A stretch of DNA of 64,000 bases. Source: Siphonodentalium dalli (lineage: Eukaryota > Mollusca > Scaphopoda > Gadilida > Siphonodentaliidae). Both the position numbers and the translations under genes were made by a program. Positions 58,371 through 64,000 of this stretch are shown here, piece after piece. Every line of letters begins with the position of its first letter. The stretch's first letter is position 1. The stretch lies in assembly GCA_032622095.1 (NCBI GenBank), contig CP136069.1:37112194-37176193 (forward strand), given 5' to 3'. Below the pieces are notes generated by a model. It did not search any database. It was not told the origin of the DNA and saw only the letters and a list, made by a program, of their open reading frames with translations.

Positions 58371-59361
58371 AATGCACTCAGAGAGATGCCAACGTGCGCA
58401 AAAATGTAATAAACAATAATTTAAAAAATAATTTCACTGTATTTTACTTAATTTGTTTAATTTAATTTAATGTTAGCAAAAAAAGACAATTACCATTTCT
58501 CATTTCATCACAGATAAAAGGCAAATTACTATATTAATCATTTAAGTAATTAAAACCAATTCCATGTTGCCGAAAGGATGAGACTTTAATATCGATTACA
58601 TTTTTTTCAGCGGCATATTTTCATTTTCATTTTCCGATAGTCAAAGTTGACCAAAGGAGCAATTATAAGAAATAATTAATACTATTTGTGTAAATATTGA
58701 TAGCAGCCAATATGCAACAATAAATATCAATAATTAATCAATAATTAATCAATAACGATCATTTTATGTAATAATAAACTCTTCAAACGGTGTTTGTGTC
58801 AACAAATGCGTTTTGTTTTGTGTTACGTCATTCGTCGTATTTGACCCGGAACTCGGCTGAAGGTTAGGCTATTCAGCCTATTGCGTCGAATTACGAAATC
58901 GCGTTTTGAATGTCTCTCTTTTCCCGCACGATAATAAGAGGTCTTCGCACGAACCAAAAATGATAAAACTTCCCAATTATAAGTAAAAATACCCAAATGA
59001 AGGAGTCTATGTAGGTCCCGAAGGAGTCTATAGACTCTTTGATGTAGAGTTCTGATGGAGAAAATGTAGGTCGATCTATTTTTGTCATAACTCTGACGTA
59101 TTTTGACCTGGGAGAAAAAATCGAAATCGAGGCTCACTACGAGCATGCCAGTTTTAAATATAGAAACAGGGAATCCTGACAAATGGCGACATCGGCGACA
59201 AACAAATAATCGAAAACAACACATAAAATAAACATAGCAAAAACGCGGCACAGTAAAAATGTCAGAACGCCACGAGGTTTTACGTCGTTTTTGGTGACGT
59301 CATGGAGTGTGACACCAACCTACGAATCTGTCTGATCGCAATACTGTTGCGCGAGCGCACG
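58371..59361. repeat. 1.31-kb tandem duplication, spacer copy 1
   Basis: AATGCACTCAGAGAGATGCC to GCGCGAGCGCACG, about 990 bp of non-array sequence. It recurs at 59681-60671 with two differences noticed. A 142-codon minus-strand frame (58823-59251) has no recognised domain. Confidence 0.95.
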
Positions 59362-59680
59362 TAAATACATTGAATCTAATTTACTGTGGAAAGCACTATA
59401 TAAATACATTGAATCTAATTTACTGTGAAATGCACTATATAAATACATTGAATCTAATTTAATGTTGAATGCGCTATATAAATACATTGAATCTAATTTA
59501 CTGTGGAATGCACTATATAAATACATTGAATCTAATTTACTGTGGAATGCACTATATAAATACATTGAATCTAATTTACTGTGGAATGCGCTATATAAAT
59601 ACATTGAATCTAATTTACTGTGGAGTGCACTATTTTAATACATTGAATCTAATTTACTGTAGATTGCACTATATAACTAG
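59362..59680. repeat. 39-bp array C (8 units)
   Basis: Includes a variant unit AATGTTGAATGCGC that is also in array D. Confidence 0.95.
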
Positions 59681-60671
59681 AATGCACTCAGAGAGATGCC
59701 AACGTGCGCAAAAATGTAATAAACAATAATTTAAAAAATAATTTCACTGTATTTTACTTAATTTGTTTAATTTAATTTAATGTTAGCAAAAAAAGACAAT
59801 TACCATTTCTCATTTCATCACAGATAAAAGGCAAATTACTATATTAATCATTTAAGTAATTAAAACCAATTCCATGTTGCCGAAAGGATGAGACTTTAAT
59901 ATCGATTACATTTTTTTCAGCGGCATATTTTCATTTTCATTTTCCGATAGTCAAAGTTGACCAAAGGAGCAATTATAAGAAATAATTAATACTATTTGTG
60001 TAAATATTGATAGCAGCCAATATGCAACAATAAATATCAATAATTAATCAATAATTAATCAATAACGATCATTTTATGTAATAATAAACTCTTCAAACGG
60101 TGTTTGTGTCAACAAATGCGTTTTGTTTTGTGTTACGTCATTCGTCGTATTTGACCCGGAACTCGGCTGAAGGTTAGGCTATTCAGCCTATTGCGTCGAA
60201 TTACGAAATCGCGTTTTGAATGTCTCTCTTTTCCCGCACGATAATAAGAGGTCTTCGCACGAACCAAAAATGATAAAACTTCCCAATTATAAGTAAAAAT
60301 ACCCAAATGAAGGAGTCTATGTAGGTCCCGAAGGAGTCTATAGACTCTTTGATGTAGAGTTCTGATGGAGAAAATGTAGGTCGATCTATTTTTGTCATAA
60401 CTCTGACGTATTTTGACCTGGGAGAAAAAATCGAAATCGAGGCTCACTACGAGCATGCCAGTTTTAAATATAGAAACAGGGAATCCTGACAAATGGCGAC
60501 ATCGGCGACAAACAAATAATCGAAACAACACATAAAATAAACATAGCAAAAACGCGGCACAGTAAAAATGTCAGAACGCCACGAGGTTTTACGTCGTTTT
60601 TGGTGACGTCATGGAGTGTGACACCAACCTACGAATCTGTCTGATCGCCATACTGTTGCGCGAGCGCACGT
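59681..60671. repeat. 1.31-kb tandem duplication, spacer copy 2
   Basis: Compared with copy 1: one A fewer in CGAAAACAACAC (near 60524), and GATCGCCATACTG for GATCGCAATACTG (near 60646). The rest read as the same by eye. The indel alters the start of the matching minus-strand frame, arguing that it is not coding. Confidence 0.95.
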
Positions 60672-61030
60672 AAATACATTGAATCTAATTTACTGTGGAA
60701 TGCACTATATAAATACATTGAATCTAATTTACTGTGAAATGCACTATATAAATACATTGAATCTAATTTAATGTTGAATGCGCTATATAAATACATTGAA
60801 TCTAATTTACTGTGGAATGCACTATATAAATACATTGAATCTAATTTACTGTGGAATGCACTATATAAATACATTGAATCTAATTTACTGTGGAATGCGC
60901 TATATAAATACATTGAATCTAATTTACTGTAGAATGCACTATATAAATACATTGAATCTAATTTACTGTGGAATGCGCTATATAAATACATTGAATCTAA
61001 TTTACTGTGGAATGCGCTATATAAATACCT
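60672..61030. repeat. 39-bp array D (9-10 units)
   Basis: The longest array; its first units match array C's first units, including AATGTTGAATGCGC. Confidence 0.95.
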
Positions 61031-61708
61031 TTAATTTATATTTTTAATTATCCAAAGATTTAATTCAAAATAGGGAATGCTACAAGTGTAATATTCAAAA
61101 ACTGAATGTTTTCATAAAATGATAATAAATTAATTATTTTAGAGGAAGCAAGTTTTAAAATATTGCTATAATTCATGAAGTAAAACGCTCAGGAATTGTG
61201 GCATAATAGAGAATAATTGTATATACAGTGATCAGAAGTGGTAAACCAAGTAACGTCCAAAATAATTGTGAGGGAATTGTGCCAAATTTTTTCAGACAAC
61301 TTAGCAATTCTCTGGATGACTTCAGCTTTTTGCAAATCACAAGTTCAGTATATTAAGATTTGACAACAAAAACATTGTTGAAATATCTGGTTTAACACTG
61401 AATCAGGGTGAACAAAGATGCATAAGAATTTTAAATGCAGTAAACGACCGCCTCAGTTGCTGATTGGTTGAATATACTGCTAATAATTATTTGATTGACA
61501 GCTGTGGAAAGCTGAATTTTGAGAGAATCCAAGCACACGGTTTCCAGGGTCAGACGGGGCATGGATGAAAATATTTCATTTTTATGCCTGAAGGATGCTA
61601 TTTCCTTGTTTCTAGAAATGAAATAAGTAAAAAAAAAACAATATCTCTTGAATTTATTAAAATATTTTCACTCAATCTGCATTCATAAAAACATTAAATG
61701 TTCCACGC
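61031..61708. other. Intron sequence with one copy of a direct repeat
   Basis: GGTGAACAAAGATG..., GTTGCTGATTGGTTGA and TTGACAGCTGTGGAAA (61406-61520) recur at 61981-62092. The family G element at 61709 lies between the two copies. Confidence 0.7.
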
Positions 61709-61960
61709 AAGCCTTGAAATAGTGTGTCTGTCATTTGCAGAATGAGGTCCCCAGAGGGTGAATTTAGTGATGCTATCCTGCATAGCGGGCTAGCATCACT
61801 AAATTCACCCTCTGGGAACCTCATTCTGCTAAGGCCTAAGCAGAATGAGGTCCCCAGAGGGTGAATTTGGTGATGCTAGCCCGCTATGCGGGATAGCATA
61901 ACTAAATTCACCCTCTGGGGACCTCATTCTGCAAATGACAGACACACTATTTCAAGGCTT
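61709..61960. mobile_element. Family G element, two palindromes without spacer
   Basis: AAGCCTTGAAATAGTGTGTC and complement. Two palindromes meet at CTGCTAAGGCCTAAGCAG: the spacer of the long form is absent. Confidence 0.9.
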
Positions 61961-62127
61961 GTATCCACGGGTATCCAAATTAAGGTGAACAAAGATGGCC
62001 TCAGAATTTTCATTACAGCAAACGACTGGCTGAGTTGCTGATTGGTTGATTAAATCAGCAGATAATTATTTAATTGACAGCTGTGGAAATCTGCATTGAC
62101 GATAGGTTAGAATATTTGCCAACTTAC

Positions 62128-62258
62128 ATTTTCTTTTTCTGTGAATTGTTTGAGAAGTGGAAGATTAACAAACTCCGTGCTGTGTTCCTTCGGTAATATC
62201 GAGTTAATTCCAGCAGCCTGCAGCCCTTCTTTAGCGTTAGGAGTACTCATGTCTTCAG
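62128..62258 (-). CDS. KIF13B: KIF13-like kinesin, exon A (stalk-domain segment)
   Basis: The acceptor is a T-rich tract ending TTTCAG and the donor is GTAAGT. The exon is 131 nt: two bases finishing a split codon, then 43 codons reading EDMSTPNAKEGLQAAGINSI and ending FTEKEN. The run GLQAAGI..ILPKEHSTEFV resembles the segment of KIF13 proteins just before the conserved second half of the stalk domain. It ends in phase 0 and continues into the exon at 57193. Two copies of an AT-rich direct repeat lie in the intron just downstream (61.4-61.5 and 61.98-62.1 kb). This is the most 5' exon visible; none was found between 62260 and 64000. Confidence 0.8.
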
Positions 62259-62300
62259 CTGAAATTAAAAAAATAAAACTTTTACGTAAACAGAATTACT

Positions 62301-62642
62301 CTTAACACTTTGGAGAGTATCTGCAACGTCATATACATGACGTCATGAGTAAATTTAACGTCAACGCCATAGCAATAATTATTAACAAGTTCGGGTCAAA
62401 AGGGTCCAATAATTCGTTTTAATTTATGTGCATTTTTTGTTAACATGTGTTATCAGATTCGATTGCACTTATACATTTGGGACATTATATTAATAAAATA
62501 ACTCCTATACAAATCATTTATATATCAGATGATTTATTGAAGTTATGTCTACATAAAATAACACTTCGTGAAACGACATATATGTCGTTCTACTCCTCAA
62601 CCGATAGACGACATATATGTCGTTCTACTAGCCAACAGGTTA
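62301..62642. other. Possible TTAA-bounded segment with twin palindromes
   Basis: Between TTAACACTTTGGAGAG and CCAACAGGTTAA lie TGACGTCA (62338-62345) and two perfect palindromes, AACGACATATATGTCGTT (62572-62589) and ACGACATATATGTCGT (62608-62623), each followed by TCTACT. The ends do not pair. Confidence 0.35.
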
Positions 62643-62809
62643 ATGTGCCATTATTCCATTACGGGAGCTTAAAATTTGAGATGTTAGTTTATAGATTTGA
62701 AGTTTCTCATTTTTCGGCAGGGTGTTCCTAAAGTTATAACATAGGAAACTTCAAGTTAGATTGTAATGATGAGCAGGTTATTGCAGCATACATGTAAGTT
62801 TTATCAGCA

Positions 62810-63212
62810 AGCCTGGATATAGTATGTCTGGCATTAGGCAGAATGAGGTCCACAGAGGGTGAATTTAGTGGTGCTGTCCTGCACAACTGGCTAGCATCAC
62901 CATATTCACCCTCTGGGGACCTCATTCTACTTAGGCCTCCTATTGTGGGAAGTATCTATAGTCTCAAATTAACAATGATTTTTTGTTACCCTTTCCCTTC
63001 TATTCAGTTTCTATATCCCCTAATTTACAGAAGGTGAATTGCATAATTGAGTTGACTAATGGGCGAACATCAACTTCAACTGGGGAACTTAATTCTCCCA
63101 TAGCAGTTGAGGCCTAAGCAGAATGAGGTTTCCAGAGGGTGAATTTGGTGATGCTAGCCCACCTTGTGGGATAGCATCATTAAATTCACCCTCTGGGGAA
63201 CTCATTCTGCCT
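62810..63212. mobile_element. Family G element, long form, inverted spacer
   Basis: Both palindromes present. The spacer runs in the opposite sense to most copies (TAGTCTCAAATTAACA first, ATAGCAGTTGAGGCCTAAGC last). Confidence 0.87.
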
Positions 63213-63220
63213 AATTTCAG

Positions 63221-63960
63221 CAACACTGAGTGGATTACTCATCGAAAACCTAGTTTCAATCGGCAGTACTAGGCCAGTTATTCATGCCAAACTTTATATT
63301 TTATCTGCAATATTGAGTTATTGAGTGGGTTTCTCATGGCAACTTAACCCTTTACCCAACAAACCGGCCAAATAAAGCTTCAACAGCCTAAAATATCTTC
63401 GGTCTGTCTCAATAAAACCATACAAATATGGATATCATTGGAACCGGCTCCTTGGCCACATTGTGATAGTTACAGTTATGCCCTGTGCCAATGCATTCTC
63501 TTATATATGCGAGTCGACCATAGGTCGCCTCGCATATATAAGAGAATGCATTGGCCTAAAAAACACTTTTTACCATTTTTTCTTACATTCTTTAACAATT
63601 TTATAATTTTTAATGTGTTAAGCCAATGCATTCTCTTATATATGCAAGGCGACCTATGGTCGACTCGCATATATAAGAGAATGCATTGGCACAGGGCCCT
63701 TCTGTTGGGTAAAGGGTTAAGTTCTAACTACGACACTGAGATACGGATAACAACTTAACAGTTACATCTGCAAACCTGAGCTGGTTATTCATGGAAGCTT
63801 AGAACTTTTTATCTGCAACACTGAGCTGAGTTTATTGATGGAGTTCTGTCTGCTATAATGAATAGATGATTTTGAGGGCATTCTTAAACAATATCTGCAA
63901 CACATAAATTTTTTTATTCATGGCTTGAATTGCCGGCATATGACTAGCAGAATAGGTGAG
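63221..63960. repeat. Degenerate tandem repeat interrupted by a P1 MITE
   Basis: Loose copies of ATCTGCAACACTGAGCTGAG with TTATTCATGG-type segments occur on both sides of the P1 element. Confidence 0.6.
63344..63720. mobile_element. Family P1 MITE
   Basis: TTAA borders, both 67-bp palindromes, shortened spacer; inserted within the degenerate tandem repeat. Confidence 0.92.
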
Positions 63961-64000
63961 TTTATTATGACTGTCATGCTGTGTCAATGAGCAGATATAG

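Larger units (their letters stand above)
23024..64000 (-). other. KIF13B: KIF13-type kinesin-3 gene, 3' part (continues beyond the window's right edge)
   Basis: Nine exons on the minus strand join into a protein tail that matches the kinesin-3 KIF13 family. Kinesin-3 proteins are plus-end-directed microtubule motors that carry vesicles. KIF13B/Khc-73 differs from KIF13A by a C-terminal CAP-Gly domain, which is present here. In order the visible parts are the end of the conserved stalk domain (62.1-52.1 kb), a serine/acid-rich disordered tail (48.3-29.0 kb) and CAP-Gly (27.5-23.0 kb). Motor and FHA domains are not in the window. The 62258 exon starts with two bases of a split codon, so an upstream exon ending in phase 1 lies past 64000. 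All borders are GT..AG. One phase mismatch (48265 to 30169) shows that at least one exon is unplaced. The family assignment rests on remembered family features, not a search. Confidence 0.88.

Noticed and set aside
58823-60549. Frames of 142 and 138 codons in the duplicated spacer
   Set aside because: The two copies differ by a 1-bp indel that changes the frame start, composition is not protein-like and no domain is seen; kept as repeat.
57436-61047. Frames of 70-120 codons in the 39-bp arrays
   Set aside because: Same effect of a 39-bp unit; both strands are open.

Overview
This is animal (metazoan) nuclear DNA, AT-rich and packed with repeats. It holds one recognisable protein-coding gene: the 3' half of a kinesin-3 motor of the KIF13 family (KIF13B/GAKIN, Drosophila Khc-73 type), on the minus strand. 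Its short exons lie in introns of 1 to 18 kb with GT..AG borders. The C-terminal CAP-Gly domain points to the KIF13B/Khc-73 form. The repeat types (TTAA-flanked and TA-flanked foldback MITEs, a hAT element, Helitron-like ends, minisatellites) suit a marine invertebrate such as a hemichordate, mollusc or lancelet, but I cannot name the species.

Gene layout, in transcription order (high to low coordinates): exons 62128-62258, 56972-57193, 55863-55916, 54586-54738, 52118-52195, 48265-48343, 29032-30169, 27311-27523 and 23024-23253 (stop codon). Reading phase carries across every junction I joined except the 18-kb gap between 48265 and 30169. There the phases do not match, so at least one short exon must be missing; I offer candidates at 47120-47155 and 33308-33348. 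The motor domain, FHA domain and first stalk lie upstream, outside the window. The part present covers the end of the conserved stalk (KIF13/KIF1-type domain), the serine-rich tail and the CAP-Gly domain.

From 1 to about 23000, downstream of the kinesin stop codon, I find no convincing gene. That part holds a 98-bp tandem array with a segmental duplication (1-4480), diverged direct repeats (5.9-7.0 kb), several foldback elements and many MITEs. The introns hold the same MITE families plus minisatellites: 50-bp (25.25-27.16 kb), 45-bp (31.0-31.77 kb), an AAT-rich array (32.35-33.07 kb), 21-bp (37.7 and 54.8 kb), CAT trinucleotide (45.87-46.19 kb) and four 39-bp arrays around a very recent 1.31-kb tandem duplication (57.48-61.03 kb).

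Most dispersed repeats fall into a few families: M1 (TA-flanked, Tc1/mariner-like, about 15 copies); P1, P2 and P3 (TTAA-flanked, piggyBac-like ends, with nested palindromes); B and H (TTAA-flanked long foldbacks); G (12 copies built from one strong palindrome); a complete hAT element with an exact 8-bp target duplication; and three Helitron-like elements. Several nested insertions give a relative age order.

I see no operon, CRISPR array, toxin, virus or new enzymatic system. The most interesting points are M1 ends lying 7 and 10 nt from two consecutive kinesin splice donors, the palindrome-within-palindrome design of P1, the satellite-filled intron that splits the CAP-Gly signature, and the fresh 1.31-kb duplication.
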